Part shown: positions 45,970 through 55,518 of the stretch, piece by piece
Layout: each line of letters begins with the position of its first letter
Numbering within the stretch: position 1 is the first letter of the stretch
Source: Methylobacterium sp. Leaf118
GTDB lineage: Bacteria; Pseudomonadota; Alphaproteobacteria; Rhizobiales; Beijerinckiaceae
Assembly: GCF_920984675.1 (NCBI RefSeq)
Contig: NZ_CAKLBV010000027.1
Coordinates: 1-60,621 of the forward strand
Length of the DNA: 60,621 nucleotides
Direction of reading: 5' to 3'
Program-made: the position numbers and the translations under genes
Notes under the pieces: generated by a model
Told to the model about the DNA's origin: nothing
Database searches by the model: none
The model's input: the letters and a program-made list of their open reading frames with translations, nothing else

Positions 45970-46913
45970 ACAATCCCGCCCTTCGCACGGGCCTGATCGT
46001 GATCGCGGCGGCGATCGCGGTCGGCCTCTACGCCTCCGTCTTCACCATCGGGCAGATGCAGCAGGCGCTGGTGCTCCAGCTCGGCCGCGTGCGCGACGTG
46101 CTGAACCCGGTCGGCCAGAACAAGCCGGGCCTCTACTTCAAGGTGCCCTTCGCCGACAGCGTGGTGCTGTTCGACAAGCGCGTGCTCGACCTCGACCTGC
46201 CGGTGCAGCCCCTGCTCACCGCCGACCGGCAGAACCTGGAAGTGGACGCCTTCGCCCGCTACCGCATCGTCGATCCTCTGAAGTTCTATCAGTCGGTCGG
46301 CACGATCGCCCTGGCCAACCAGCGTCTCGCCAGCTTCACCAACTCGGCGCTGCGCAACGTGCTCGCCCGTTCCAGCCGCGACGCGCTGGTGCGGACCGAC
46401 CGCGCCAAGCTCATGAACGAGATCCAGGAGAGCGTGAACCGCGAGGCCCAGGGGCTCGGCGTCGAGATCGTCGATCTGCGCATGACCCGCGTCGATCTTC
46501 CCGCCAAGAACAGCCAGGCGGTCTACGACCGCATGACGTCGGAGCGGAAGAAGGAGGCGACCGACATCCGCGCCAACGGCGATCAGGCGGCGACCCTGAT
46601 CCGCGCCAAGGCCGACCGCGACGTCACCGTGATCCTGGCCGAGGCCAACCAGCAGGCCGAGGAGCTGCGCGGTGCGGGCGAGGCCGAGAAGAACCGCATC
46701 CTGGCCGAGGCCTTCGGGCGCGACGCGGACTTCTTCGCCTTCTACCGCTCGATGCAGGCCTACGAGCAGGCGCTGAAGGGCCCGGACACCCGGCTCGTGG
46801 TGAGCCCGACCTCGGACTTCTTCCGCTACTTCTCCGACCCGCAGGGACGTCGCCCGGCGGCCGAGCGCAACGCCACCGCGTCGGCGCCCGGCACCACCGG
46901 AACCGTCAAGTAA
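45966..46913 (+). CDS. hflC: FtsH protease modulator HflC
   Basis: The 315-residue partner of HflK has an N-terminal membrane helix (about 8-25) and an SPFH domain. It shows QQALVLQLGRVRDV, then YRIVDPLKFYQSVG, and the late MTSERKKEATDIRANGDQAA helix. It is coupled to hflK by a 4-bp overlap. A terminator-like hairpin follows before the DegP-type gene; the DUF2065 gene often found here in related genomes is absent. Confidence 0.96.
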   Translation: MNNPALRTGLIVIAAAIAVGLYASVFTIGQMQQALVLQLGRVRDVLNPVGQNKPGLYFKVPFADSVVLFDKRVLDLDLPVQPLLTADRQNLEVDAFARYRIVDPLKFYQSVGTIALANQRLASFTNSALRNVLARSSRDALVRTDRAKLMNEIQESVNREAQGLGVEIVDLRMTRVDLPAKNSQAVYDRMTSERKKEATDIRANGDQAATLIRAKADRDVTVILAEANQQAEELRGAGEAEKNRILAEAFGRDADFFAFYRSMQAYEQALKGPDTRLVVSPTSDFFRYFSDPQGRRPAAERNATASAPGTTGTVK

Positions 46914-46954
46914 CGACGCCCGCGCCTCGCGGGCACCCGCCCGTCCCGCGGCAT

Positions 46955-46989
46955 CGCGGCCGGCGCCCTTGATCGGGCGGCCGGCCGCG
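46955..46989 (+). terminator. Terminator-like hairpin between hflC and degP
   Basis: The arms CGCGGCCGG...CGCCC (46955-46968) pair with GGGCG and CCGGCCGCG (46975-46989) around one unpaired G, giving a 14-bp stem with a short loop. No T-run follows, so it may only weaken read-through into the protease gene. Confidence 0.55.
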
Positions 46990-47045
46990 GAATCTATCGG
47001 CTCGCCCCGCAAGGGGACGCCCCAGGAATGGTGAGGAACCCGCCC

Positions 47046-48581
47046 ATGAGAGTCGCCGCGAACGTCGTCAGGGGCGAAAGGTCATCGCTCGCCCGGCGCG
47101 CCTCCTCGGCGTTGGCCGCCGCGGTGCTGGGCCTGTCCGTCACCGTGACGGCCCTGCCACTCCCGGTCCTCGCGAAGGGTCCGGAATCGCTCGCCGATCT
47201 TGCCGAGAAGGTGACGGACGCGGTCGTGAACATCTCGGCCTCGACCACAGTGGAGGCCAACAAGAGCGGCGGGCGCACCATGCCGCAGCTCCCCCAGGGC
47301 ACCCCGTTCGAGGATCTCTTCGAGGAATTCTTCAAGCGCCGCGGCCAGAACAGCCCGCGCAGCGAAGACGACAGCCCGCGCTCGCCCTCCCGCAAGTCGA
47401 ACTCGCTGGGCTCCGGCTTCATCATCGACGCCTCGGGCCTCGTGGTGACGAACAACCACGTCATCGGCGACGCCAACGACATTCAGGTCATTCTCAGCGA
47501 CGGCTCGAAGCTGAAGGCCGAGATCCTCGGCAAGGACCCGAAGATCGACCTCGCCCTGCTGCGCGTGAAGCCGACGGCGGAGCGCCCGCTCCGGGCGGTG
47601 CCCTTCGGCGATTCCGACAAGATGCGCCCGGGCGACTGGGTGATGGCGATCGGCAACCCGTTCGGGCTCGGCGGCTCGGTCTCCGCCGGCATCGTCTCGG
47701 CCCGGGGCCGCAACATCGAGTCCGGCCCCTACGACAACTACATCCAGACCGACGCGGCCATCAACAAGGGCAATTCCGGCGGACCGCTGTTCAACATGGA
47801 CGGCGAGGTCATCGGCATCAACACCGCCATTCTCTCGCCTTCGGGCGGCTCGGTCGGCATCGGCTTCGCGGTGCCCTCCGGCACGGCGAGCCCGATCGTC
47901 GACCAGCTGCGCCAGTTCGGCGAGGTCCGCCGCGGCTGGCTCGGCGTGCGCATCCAGAACGTGGACGACGCCACCGCCGAGGCGCTCGGCCTGAAGGGCG
48001 GCGCCAAGGGCGCCCTGATCGCCGGCGTGGACGACAAGGGCCCCGCCAAGACCGCTGGCCTCGAGGTGGGCGACGTGATCGTCCGCTTCAACGACGTGCC
48101 CGTGAAATCCTCGAGCGAGCTGCCCCGCATCGTCGCGGCGACGCCCGTCGGCAAGACCGTCGAGGTGCGGGTGGTGCGCAAGGGCGAGGAGCAGACGAAG
48201 TCCGTCCTGCTCGGCCGCCTCGAGGATGGCGAGAAGACCCAGGTCGCCAGCGCGAAGCAGCCCGAGGCCGAGCCGTCGATCCGGCAGGTGCTCGGTCTCA
48301 ACCTGACCGGCCTCACCGACGAGGCCCGCAAGCGCTACAACATCAAGGAATCCGTCAAGAACGGCGTCGTCGTCACCCGCGTCGATCCGAACTCGACGGC
48401 GGCCGACAAGCGCATCCAGCCCGGCGAGGTCATCGTCGAGGTCGGCCAGGAGACGGTGAACGCCCCCGCCGACGTGACGAAGCGGGTCGACGCCCTCAAG
48501 AAGGAGGGCCGCAAGTCGGTGCTCCTGCTGGTGGCCAGCGTCAGCGGCGACGTGCGCTTCGTCGCCATCGCGCTCGACTGA
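47046..48581 (+). CDS. degP: Periplasmic serine protease, Do/DegP family
   Basis: The 511-residue protein has a signal peptide (through about VLAKG). A trypsin-like domain follows with catalytic H138 (VTNNHVI), D168 (KIDLALLRV) and S244 (GNSGGPL), then two PDZ domains. The linker FEDLFEEFFKRRGQ fits the LA loop. It degrades and chaperones misfolded envelope proteins. Start choice: the ATG at 47046 has GAGGAA at good spacing; an ATG at 47028 adds six residues. The exact paralogue name (degP, degQ or mucD) is uncertain. Confidence 0.93.
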   Translation: MRVAANVVRGERSSLARRASSALAAAVLGLSVTVTALPLPVLAKGPESLADLAEKVTDAVVNISASTTVEANKSGGRTMPQLPQGTPFEDLFEEFFKRRGQNSPRSEDDSPRSPSRKSNSLGSGFIIDASGLVVTNNHVIGDANDIQVILSDGSKLKAEILGKDPKIDLALLRVKPTAERPLRAVPFGDSDKMRPGDWVMAIGNPFGLGGSVSAGIVSARGRNIESGPYDNYIQTDAAINKGNSGGPLFNMDGEVIGINTAILSPSGGSVGIGFAVPSGTASPIVDQLRQFGEVRRGWLGVRIQNVDDATAEALGLKGGAKGALIAGVDDKGPAKTAGLEVGDVIVRFNDVPVKSSSELPRIVAATPVGKTVEVRVVRKGEEQTKSVLLGRLEDGEKTQVASAKQPEAEPSIRQVLGLNLTGLTDEARKRYNIKESVKNGVVVTRVDPNSTAADKRIQPGEVIVEVGQETVNAPADVTKRVDALKKEGRKSVLLLVASVSGDVRFVAIALD

Positions 48582-48616
48582 GCCGCCTCCCGGCGAGGCG
48601 GCGTGAGCCTCCTCGC

Positions 48617-48885
48617 CGTCACGGCGCCCCACGGCTCGGCCCCGCGCTCGGGCGCCTGCTCGCCCCGGTGCCGGTGATCGCCTGGCCGCTCATCGCCTTC
48701 GTGCGCGCAGAGCGGACGCGGCCCTTCGCGGTGCGGCGATCGGCGCGGCCGGCCCGTGCGCGTTCAACCTCGCGGTGATCCGCCTCGCACCGACAGGGGG
48801 CATCGCCGTCACCTACGCAGCGGCGCTCGCGGTGTCCCTCGGGCTGGTCGGGCTGCCTACCGGCGGGGTTAAGGGCGTCCGCGCC
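48617..48885 (+). pseudogene. Remnant of a small membrane protein, frameshifted
   Basis: Two plus-strand frames carry pieces that read like one hydrophobic protein. One is [20 protein letters not shown], continuing to about 48730. The other is a run in another frame from about 48730: [20 protein letters not shown], then [16 protein letters not shown] single frame change near 48730 would join them. No start codon or ribosome site gives the whole. I do not recognise the family. It could be chance composition rather than a decayed gene. Confidence 0.3.
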
Positions 48886-49782
48886 TCAGTGCACGAACTC
48901 GGCCGCGGAGAACCCCTGCAGGTAGAGCAGCGCGGTGAGGTCGCCGTGCTCGATTCGCACCCGCGCCGCGGCGGCGACCTTGGGCTTGGCCCGGAAGGCG
49001 ACGCCGAGACCCGCCTCGCCGATCATCGGGAGGTCGTTCGCCCCGTCGCCCACGGCGAGGGTGTCGGCGGGCGCCAGGCCCAGGCGGTTGCGCAGCGCGA
49101 TCAGGCTGGCGCGCTTGGCCTCCGCCCCGACGATGGGCTCCACCACCGCGCCGGTCAGCTCACCCTCGGCCACGTCGAGGACGTTGGCGCGGGTCTCGTC
49201 GAAGCCGAGCGCGCCGCCGACCGGCCCGGTGAACAGGGTGAAGCCGCCCGAGACGAGGCAGGTATGGGCCCCATGGGCGCGAAGCGTCGCCACCAGGGTG
49301 CGCCCGCCGGGCGTGTGGCGGATGCGGTCGCGGATCAGCGCGTCGATGGCCCCCACGGGCAGCCCCTTGAGCAGCCCGACCCGCTCGCGCAGGGCAGGCT
49401 CGAAGGCGATCTCGCCGCGCATGGCCCGCTCGGTGATGGCGGCGACCTGCGGCTTGATGCCGACGACATCGGCGAGTTCGTCGATGCATTCCTGCTCGAT
49501 CATGGTGGAATCCATGTCGGCCAGGAACAGCCGCTTGCGGCGGTGGGCGCCGGCCTCCAGCACCGCCACGTCGATCGGCTCGGCCCCGAGCGCCGCCCGC
49601 AGGCGCTCGGTCAGGCCGGCCGCCTCGCCGGGCGCGCCCGGCACCAGGATCTCGGCCGCGACCTCGCCGTGCAGGATCCGCGGCTGGTGCTCGGTGCCCA
49701 TCACCCGTCGGGCCTCGGCGAGGACCGCGTCGGTGATGGCGGGCCGGGCCGGGTTTGCTATCAGCGTCGCGACGAGGGTCAT
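48886..49782 (-). CDS. serB: Phosphoserine phosphatase
   Basis: SerB releases serine from phosphoserine, the last step of serine synthesis. The 298-residue HAD enzyme has the nucleophile Asp 89 in [19 protein letters not shown], the [11 protein letters not shown] motif and the [19 protein letters not shown] metal site. The N-terminal third is a regulatory-type domain. Its start codon lies only 12 bp from the miaA start on the other strand. Confidence 0.96.
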   Translation of the reverse strand: MTLVATLIANPARPAITDAVLAEARRVMGTEHQPRILHGEVAAEILVPGAPGEAAGLTERLRAALGAEPIDVAVLEAGAHRRKRLFLADMDSTMIEQECIDELADVVGIKPQVAAITERAMRGEIAFEPALRERVGLLKGLPVGAIDALIRDRIRHTPGGRTLVATLRAHGAHTCLVSGGFTLFTGPVGGALGFDETRANVLDVAEGELTGAVVEPIVGAEAKRASLIALRNRLGLAPADTLAVGDGANDLPMIGEAGLGVAFRAKPKVAAAARVRIEHGDLTALLYLQGFSAAEFVH

Positions 49783-49794
49783 GGGGAGCAGGCC

Positions 49795-50751
49795 GTGCCG
49801 GTTGCGGACGGAGGCGAGGAGGACCGTCCGGCCGCGATTCTCATCGCAGGGCCGACCGCCTCGGGCAAGTCGGCCCTAGGGCTGGCGCTGGCGCGGGCCT
49901 TTGGCGGCACGGTGATCAACACCGACTCGATGCAGGTCTACGCGGATCTGCGCGTCCTCACCGCCCGGCCGAGCCCGGAGGAAGAGGCCCTCGCCCCGCA
50001 CCGCCTCTACGGCAGCGTCGACGGGGCCGTGAATTTCTCGGTCGGGCATTTCCAACGGCAGGCCTCGGCTCTCGTCGCCGAGGCCGACGCGGCGGGGCGT
50101 CTGCCGATCTTCGTCGGCGGCACCGGCCTCTACTTCCGCGCCCTCGACGAAGGCTTTTCCGATCTCCCCGAAATCCCCGACGCCATCCGGACAGGCCTTC
50201 GCACGGAGGCCGAGGGACGGCCGACCGAAGCGCTCCACAGGTGGCTCGCCGAGCGCGATCCCGAGAGCGCCGCGCGCCTGCGCCCCTCCGACCGGATGCG
50301 GGTGATGCGCGCCCTCGAAATCTTCGCCGCCACCGGCCGCTCGATCGGCTCGTTCCACGATCGCCGCGAGCCGGGCCCGCTGGCAGGGCGAACACTCCTG
50401 AAAATCTTCCTCGCGGTGGAGCGCGACGCGCTGCGCCGCCGCATCGACGCGCGCTTCCTCGCCATGATGGAGGGGGGCGCCCTCGACGAAGTGGCCGCCT
50501 TGCATGCGAGGACGCTCGACCCGCTCCTGCCGGTCATGCGCGCCCACGGCGTGCCGGGGCTGATCGCCCATCTCGACGGCGCGCTCCCGCGCGAGGAGGC
50601 GGTGCGGCGGGGTCAGGGCGACACCCGCCGCTACGCCAAGCGCCAGCACACGTGGTTCCGCCACCAGATGGGGGCGGACTGGCACTGGCTCGAGCCCGAG
50701 GCGGCCCAGGCGATGGCCGTCAGACGCCTTCGCGCTGCAGCCGGGCGATGA
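49795..50751 (+). CDS. miaA: tRNA dimethylallyltransferase
   Basis: MiaA adds a dimethylallyl group to A37 of tRNAs reading U-starting codons. The 318-residue protein has P-loop GPTASGKS (19-26), the [16 protein letters not shown] block, [10 protein letters not shown] and the late [17 protein letters not shown]. No ATG fits; the GTG at 49795 after GGGGAG is the best start. The gene overlaps the convergent dehydrogenase gene by 32 bp. Confidence 0.94.
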   Translation: MPVADGGEEDRPAAILIAGPTASGKSALGLALARAFGGTVINTDSMQVYADLRVLTARPSPEEEALAPHRLYGSVDGAVNFSVGHFQRQASALVAEADAAGRLPIFVGGTGLYFRALDEGFSDLPEIPDAIRTGLRTEAEGRPTEALHRWLAERDPESAARLRPSDRMRVMRALEIFAATGRSIGSFHDRREPGPLAGRTLLKIFLAVERDALRRRIDARFLAMMEGGALDEVAALHARTLDPLLPVMRAHGVPGLIAHLDGALPREEAVRRGQGDTRRYAKRQHTWFRHQMGADWHWLEPEAAQAMAVRRLRAAAGR

Positions 50752-51595
50752 GCGAGGACGTGTCCCAGCGCTTGCCGCCCATGGCCTCGACCTCGGCATA
50801 GAACTGATCGACCAGGGCGGTCACCGGCAGGCGGGCGCCGTTGCGGCGCGACTCGGCGAGCAGGATGCCGAGATCCTTGCGCATCCACTCCACCGCGAAG
50901 CCGAAATCGAACGTGTCGGCGTTCATGGTCTTGCCGCGGTTCTCCATCTGCCAGGATCCGGCGGCGCCCTTGGAGATCACCTCCAGCACCGCCTCGACGT
51001 CGAGCCCGGCGCGTTTGGCGAAGTGGATCGCCTCGGACAGACCCTGCACCAGCCCGGCGATGGCGATCTGGTTGACCATCTTGGTGAGCTGGCCCGAGCC
51101 CGAGGGCCCGAGCAGCCGGCAGGAGCGGGCATAGGCCGCGATGACGGGCTCGGCCTCGTCATAGGCACCGGCCTCGCCGCCGCACATCACGGTGAGGACG
51201 CCGTTCTCGGCCCCCGCCTGACCGCCGGAGACCGGGGCGTCGACGAAGCGCAGGCCCGCCGCGTCGGCCGCCGCCGACAGGGCGCGGGCGACCTCCGCCG
51301 AGGCGGTGGTGTGATCGACGAAGACCGCCCCCCGCTCCATCCCGGCGAAGGCGCCGTCGGGGCCCAGCACCACCGAGCGCAGATCGTCGTCGTTGCCGAC
51401 GCAGGCGAACACGATCGACGCGCCGGCGGCAGCCTCCCGCGGCGTCGCGGCGGACCGGCCGCCATGGGCCGCGACCCAGGCCTCGGCCTTGGCCGGCGTG
51501 CGGTTGTAGACGGTGACCTCGTGGCCCTTCTTGGCGAGGTGGCCCGCCATCGGCGAGCCCATCACGCCGAGGCCCAGGAACGCGACTTTGGCCAT
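50720..51595 (-). CDS. NAD(P)-dependent beta-hydroxyacid dehydrogenase (3-hydroxyisobutyrate dehydrogenase-like)
   Basis: The 291-residue protein has the Rossmann fold [10 protein letters not shown] (8-17), [16 protein letters not shown] for substrate binding and the catalytic Lys 171 in [11 protein letters not shown]. The family includes 3-hydroxyisobutyrate dehydrogenase, tartronate-semialdehyde reductase and glyoxylate/succinic-semialdehyde reductases. Which reaction applies is uncertain. It ends 32 bp inside miaA on the other strand. The start is ATG 51595. Confidence 0.9.
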   Translation of the reverse strand: MAKVAFLGLGVMGSPMAGHLAKKGHEVTVYNRTPAKAEAWVAAHGGRSAATPREAAAGASIVFACVGNDDDLRSVVLGPDGAFAGMERGAVFVDHTTASAEVARALSAAADAAGLRFVDAPVSGGQAGAENGVLTVMCGGEAGAYDEAEPVIAAYARSCRLLGPSGSGQLTKMVNQIAIAGLVQGLSEAIHFAKRAGLDVEAVLEVISKGAAGSWQMENRGKTMNADTFDFGFAVEWMRKDLGILLAESRRNGARLPVTALVDQFYAEVEAMGGKRWDTSSLIARLQREGV

Positions 51596-51739
51596 AGGTA
51601 TCGAATCTCCAGCGTCGGATCGGGATGCCTGGAGATACGCCGGATTGCCGGGCGGGTCCGCATTCAAAATGCGGTTTTCAGCCCGGCGATGCCGCGAATC
51701 GCGTTCCCGCCGGGCTCCCGATCGGAGGCCCGCCCGGCG

Positions 51740-53017
51740 CTATTGCAGCCGGTGGCCGATCACCTTGTCGATGCGGTTTCCATCCATATCCACCACCTCG
51801 AAGCGCCACGCGCCGATATCGACCGTCTCGCCGGTCTCGGGCAGGCGCTGCAGCGCGGTCAGAACGAGGCCGGCCACGGTCTCGTACGCGCGCCGCTCCG
51901 GCAGGGGCATCTCCACCCGCTCCGCGAACTCGTCCACCGGCATGGCGCCGGAGATGAGCCAGGAGCCGTCCTCCCGCCGCACCAGTTCGGGGTCCGGGTC
52001 GGTCGTATCCGCCTGGAAGGCGCCGGCGATGGCGTCGAGGATGTCGGCCGGCGTGAGCACGCCCTCGAACAGGCCGTACTCGTCGTGAACGAGGGCGATC
52101 GGGACCGCGGCCTTCTGAAGCTCCCGCAGGGCGTCGAGGGCGGTGAGCTGGTCCGGGAGGATGACCGCCGGCTTGACCTGCGCGCGCACGTTCAGCGGTA
52201 ATCCGCGCGCCAGATCCGGCAGCAGGTCGCGGACTTGGAGCACGCCGACCATGTTCTCGGGGCCCCCATCGGCGACGGGCAGGCGGGCATGGGGGGAAGC
52301 GAGCAGGATCTCGCGATGCTTCGCCTCGCCGTCCTCGAGGTCGAGCCACGTCACCTCCGTTCGGGGCGTCATCACGCCGCGCACGCGCCGGTCGCCGAGG
52401 CGCAGGACGCCGGCGATCATCTGCTGCTCGTGCCCCTCGATCACGCCCGCGGCTTCCGCCTCCGCCAGGATGGTCCGGATCTCCTCGTCGGTGACCGAGG
52501 AGGGCGGCTCCTGCGTCTGGCCGAGGAGGCGGAAGATCATCCGCGTCGAGGCGTCGAGCAGCCAGACCAGGGGGCCCGCCAGGCGCGAGACCACCGTCAT
52601 GCTCGGCGCGACGAGGCAGGCGATGCCCTCTGGATCGCGCAGGGCGAAGTTTTTCGGGACCAGCTCGCCGATGACCACGGAAAGATAGGTGATGACGAAG
52701 ATGACGAGTCCGTATCCAGCGGGCTCCGCGATCCGCTCCGGCACCCCCTGCCCCTGCAGGAGTTCCGTCATCCGCTGCCCGAGCGCGGCGCCGGAATAGG
52801 CTCCCGCCAGAACGCCGATCAAGGTGATGCCGATCTGCACGGCGGAGAGGAAGCGCCCGGGATCGTCGGCGAGGGCGAGCGCCGCCCGGGCCCCGCGGCG
52901 CCCCTGCTTCGCCAGGGTGCTCAGCCGCGCCCTGCGCGCGGACACCACCGCCAGTTCGGACAACGAGAAGGCCCCGTTGAGCAGGATCAGGAACAGGGCG
53001 ACGGCGAGTTCGAACAC
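51740..53017 (-). CDS. CNNM/CorC-type membrane protein (hemolysin-like, DUF21 + CBS pair + CorC domain)
   Basis: The 425-residue protein has a DUF21 membrane domain in the first 190 residues: ALFLILLNGAFSLSELAVVS, then ITYLSVVIGELVPKNFALRD. A CBS pair follows (about 200-325; GVMTPRTEVTWLDLEDGEAK starts it). The C-terminal CorC/HlyC domain ends GNRIDKVIGHRL. Bacterial relatives are Mg/Co or Na-linked Mg exporters. It is monocistronic. Confidence 0.93.
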   Translation of the reverse strand: MFELAVALFLILLNGAFSLSELAVVSARRARLSTLAKQGRRGARAALALADDPGRFLSAVQIGITLIGVLAGAYSGAALGQRMTELLQGQGVPERIAEPAGYGLVIFVITYLSVVIGELVPKNFALRDPEGIACLVAPSMTVVSRLAGPLVWLLDASTRMIFRLLGQTQEPPSSVTDEEIRTILAEAEAAGVIEGHEQQMIAGVLRLGDRRVRGVMTPRTEVTWLDLEDGEAKHREILLASPHARLPVADGGPENMVGVLQVRDLLPDLARGLPLNVRAQVKPAVILPDQLTALDALRELQKAAVPIALVHDEYGLFEGVLTPADILDAIAGAFQADTTDPDPELVRREDGSWLISGAMPVDEFAERVEMPLPERRAYETVAGLVLTALQRLPETGETVDIGAWRFEVVDMDGNRIDKVIGHRLQ

Positions 53018-53493
53018 GGGGTCCTTTCAGCGGCCCTGTCGCGCGCGACCTCCGGGCGAAGGGCGACGCGACCGGACCGTTCGACGCGGGGGACCTGCCC
53101 TGGCGGAGACAGCCGGCGGCCTTCGAGCGGGCGCGCGAGGCGGCAGGGCGGACGGCCCGATGACGGTCATAGACGGACGGTCAGGCCAGACTCAATGCTC
53201 AACCCGGCTCCGTCCCCGGCTCGCCGCTCCGAGTCGCCGCTCCGAGTCGCCGCTCCGGGTTGCTCTGGCGGCCTCGAACGGAGGCGCGCGGCGGCCCGCC
53301 GTTCAGGATGGCATTCGCGTCACTCCGGCGATGGGGACCCGGCCCTCCCGCCGTTGCCTGCCCTGTCCGGTTCGGCTAGAGACTCATCCCAGGGATCGCA
53401 TCCGGGACGATTCTCTAAGGTCTTCTGCGGCCTCGGTTTTTTTCCGAGAGTCGGCCCCTTCCCGCGGACCGATGCGACAGGCGTTCCTCACCG
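53018..53493. other. 476-bp spacer before the GSCFA gene; no gene seen
   Basis: No credible protein is visible on either strand. The stretch contains a 13-bp triplicate (see separate repeat entry) and, near 53432, a short T-run (CGGTTTTTTTCCGAG) that resembles the tail of a weak terminator or an A/T-rich promoter block. The leader of the plus-strand GSCFA gene lies at its right end. Confidence 0.4.
53221..53259. repeat. 13-bp tandem triplicate
   Basis: The unit TCGCCGCTCCGAG is repeated at 53221, 53234 and 53247, the last copy with one substitution. It lies in non-coding DNA, so the length may vary among strains. Confidence 0.85.
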
Positions 53494-54690
53494 ATGGCGG
53501 ATCGTCCCCGAAATCCCTATGCCGGTCTGGCGGACCACGCCTTCTGGGACCGATCGGTCGGCGCGCTCCCCCTCTTCGCCCTCGACCCCATGGCGGGCGT
53601 GCCGGTGCCTGCGGATTTCCGGCTGACCCGGCAGACCCGGATCGCCACCGCGGGAAGCTGCTTCGCCCAGCACATCGCCGACCGGCTCCAGGCCGGCGGC
53701 TACCATTATCTCGTCACCGAGGACGCACCCGACGGGCTGAGCCCGGAGGCGGCGCGGGCGCGCAACTACCGTCTGTTCTCGGCCCGCTACGGCAACGTCT
53801 ATACCGCACGCCAGCTCCGCCAGCTCATGGAGCGGGCCTATGGCCGTTTCGCGCCCGTGGACACCGCCTGGACGCGGCCGGACGGGCGTTTCGCCGACCC
53901 GTTCCGCCCCCGCATCGAGCCCGACGGCTTCGAGAGCCCGGAGTCGGTGGAGGCGGACCGCCAGCAGCATCTCGCCCGGGTGCGCCAGCTCTTCGAGACC
54001 CTCGACGTGTTCGTCTTCACCCTCGGCCTCACCGAGGGCTGGCAGGCGGCCAGCGATGGGGCGGCCTTTCCGCTGAGCCCGGGGGTCGCCGCCGGCACCT
54101 TCGACCCGGAGCGCTACGTCTTCGACAACCAACCGGTCGAGGCGGTGATCGCGGACCTCACCGCCTTCGCCGACGCACTCCATGCGGTGAATCCCGCAGC
54201 CCGGCTGATCCTCACGGTCTCGCCGGTGCCGCTCGTGGCGACCTATATGCGGCGGCACGTCCTGCAATCGACGGTCCACAGCAAGGCGGTGCTACGGGTC
54301 GCGGCCCAGAGTCTGGCCGACCGCCGCGACGATACCCTGTACTTCCCCTCCTACGAGATCGTCACCTCGCCGGAAGGCGCCTTCCGTTATCTAGAGAGCG
54401 ATCTCAGGTCCGTCAGCCAGGACGGTGTCGACCATGTCATGCGCGTCTTCTTCCGCCATCTCACCGAGGGCGGGCAGGCCGATGCCCTGCCGACCTCCTC
54501 GCGCAGCCTACACGCGGCGCGGCGCGAATTCGCGCAGCAGGCGGCGGTCGTCTGCGACGAGGAGCTGCTCGCAGGGGGAGGCCCGCGTCCGTGGCTAGGC
54601 GAATCGTCGTCGTGGGCAACAACTGCCAAGTCGCCGTCCTGGCGGGCTGCCTGGGGTTCCTTGCGCCGGATGCTGAGGTCGCCCAGGTAG
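53494..54690 (+). CDS. GSCFA-domain protein
   Basis: The 398-residue protein contains the GSCFA motif in ATAGSCFAQHIADRL (GSCFA 54-58), placing it among SGNH/GDSL-like hydrolases. The motif Ser is the likely nucleophile. Further conserved-looking blocks are RYGNVYTARQLRQL, FVFTLGLTEGW and LTVSPVPL. Such genes occur in polysaccharide or glycan loci and may remove or transfer acyl groups. The last 33 codons overlap the next gene in another frame and look un-family-like. No signal peptide is visible. Confidence 0.85.
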   Translation: MADRPRNPYAGLADHAFWDRSVGALPLFALDPMAGVPVPADFRLTRQTRIATAGSCFAQHIADRLQAGGYHYLVTEDAPDGLSPEAARARNYRLFSARYGNVYTARQLRQLMERAYGRFAPVDTAWTRPDGRFADPFRPRIEPDGFESPESVEADRQQHLARVRQLFETLDVFVFTLGLTEGWQAASDGAAFPLSPGVAAGTFDPERYVFDNQPVEAVIADLTAFADALHAVNPAARLILTVSPVPLVATYMRRHVLQSTVHSKAVLRVAAQSLADRRDDTLYFPSYEIVTSPEGAFRYLESDLRSVSQDGVDHVMRVFFRHLTEGGQADALPTSSRSLHAARREFAQQAAVVCDEELLAGGGPRPWLGESSSWATTAKSPSWRAAWGSLRRMLRSPR

Positions 54691-55514
54691 AACCCGCGAC
54701 CTTCCCGCACCTGTTCGATTCGAGCCCGGAACGCCTGCTGGCGGCGGTCGCGGAGGCGGACCTCACGGTCTCGTTCCCCTTCGAGGCGGGACCGCTCGGC
54801 GCGGTGACCGCCGCGCGCATCGCCGCGGCGGCGCGGGTCTACGTGCCCGTGCCGCTCATCCTGTTCCCGGCCTTCCATCCCGACATCGTCTACATCTTCC
54901 ACGAGGGCCGGAACCCCGGCTCGCCGATGGGCGACTACCACTCGGCGCTGATCGTCTACGGCTTCGCCCGCGGCTTCTCGGTGGACGCGATCCTCTCGCT
55001 GTTCCGGGCGGAGGTGTTCGCGCGGGTGGGCTATCTCGACGGCTGGTTCGACAGCCGGGACGCGCTGCTGGCGATGAGCCGGGCCCATGGCCGCGATCTC
55101 GACGGGCTCTTCGCCGGCTGGATGCGCCGCGGCTGCTTCATGCACACGATCAACCACCCCAAGCTGTTCGTGATGGAGGATCTCGCCCGCGACGCCCTGC
55201 GCCGCGCCGGCCTCCCCGCCCGGACGGCCTCCTGCGAGGCCTATCTGCCCGATCCCCTGAGCGGGGGCGTCTGGCCGGTCTATCCGGAGATCGCCGCGCG
55301 GATCGGGCTCACCGGCAGCACCACCTTCAAGCCGCCGCGCGGCGGCTTCGATTTCCTGGCGGACGCCGCCCGCTGCCTCGAGCTGCGGGCGATGGTGGAG
55401 GGATCGCTGTCGATCTACGCGCAGACGCCCGGGCTCGCGCAATCCTGCGAGCGGGTGCGCCACTGGCTGGAGGACCGCACGGTCCGGGACATTCTGCGGC
55501 CGGTCGCCGGCTGA
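54591..55514 (+). CDS. WcbI-family putative polysaccharide acetyltransferase
   Basis: The 307-residue protein starts at GTG 54591 (MARRIVVVGNNCQ), with AGGGGGAGG upstream. It carries the GNNCQ motif of the WcbI family, proposed acetyltransferases for capsule modification. ADLTVSFPFE, RVYVPVPLILFPAFHPDIVY and CFMHTINHPKL are further blocks of the family pattern. It overlaps the GSCFA gene by 100 bp, so the two are translationally linked. Activity is inferred from family membership. Confidence 0.8.
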   Translation: MARRIVVVGNNCQVAVLAGCLGFLAPDAEVAQVEPATFPHLFDSSPERLLAAVAEADLTVSFPFEAGPLGAVTAARIAAAARVYVPVPLILFPAFHPDIVYIFHEGRNPGSPMGDYHSALIVYGFARGFSVDAILSLFRAEVFARVGYLDGWFDSRDALLAMSRAHGRDLDGLFAGWMRRGCFMHTINHPKLFVMEDLARDALRRAGLPARTASCEAYLPDPLSGGVWPVYPEIAARIGLTGSTTFKPPRGGFDFLADAARCLELRAMVEGSLSIYAQTPGLAQSCERVRHWLEDRTVRDILRPVAG

Positions 55515-55518
55515 CGGA

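Noticed and set aside
46914..47045. DUF2065 gene expected between hflC and degP
   Set aside because: The gap is only about 130 bp and has a hairpin; no frame reads like DUF2065.
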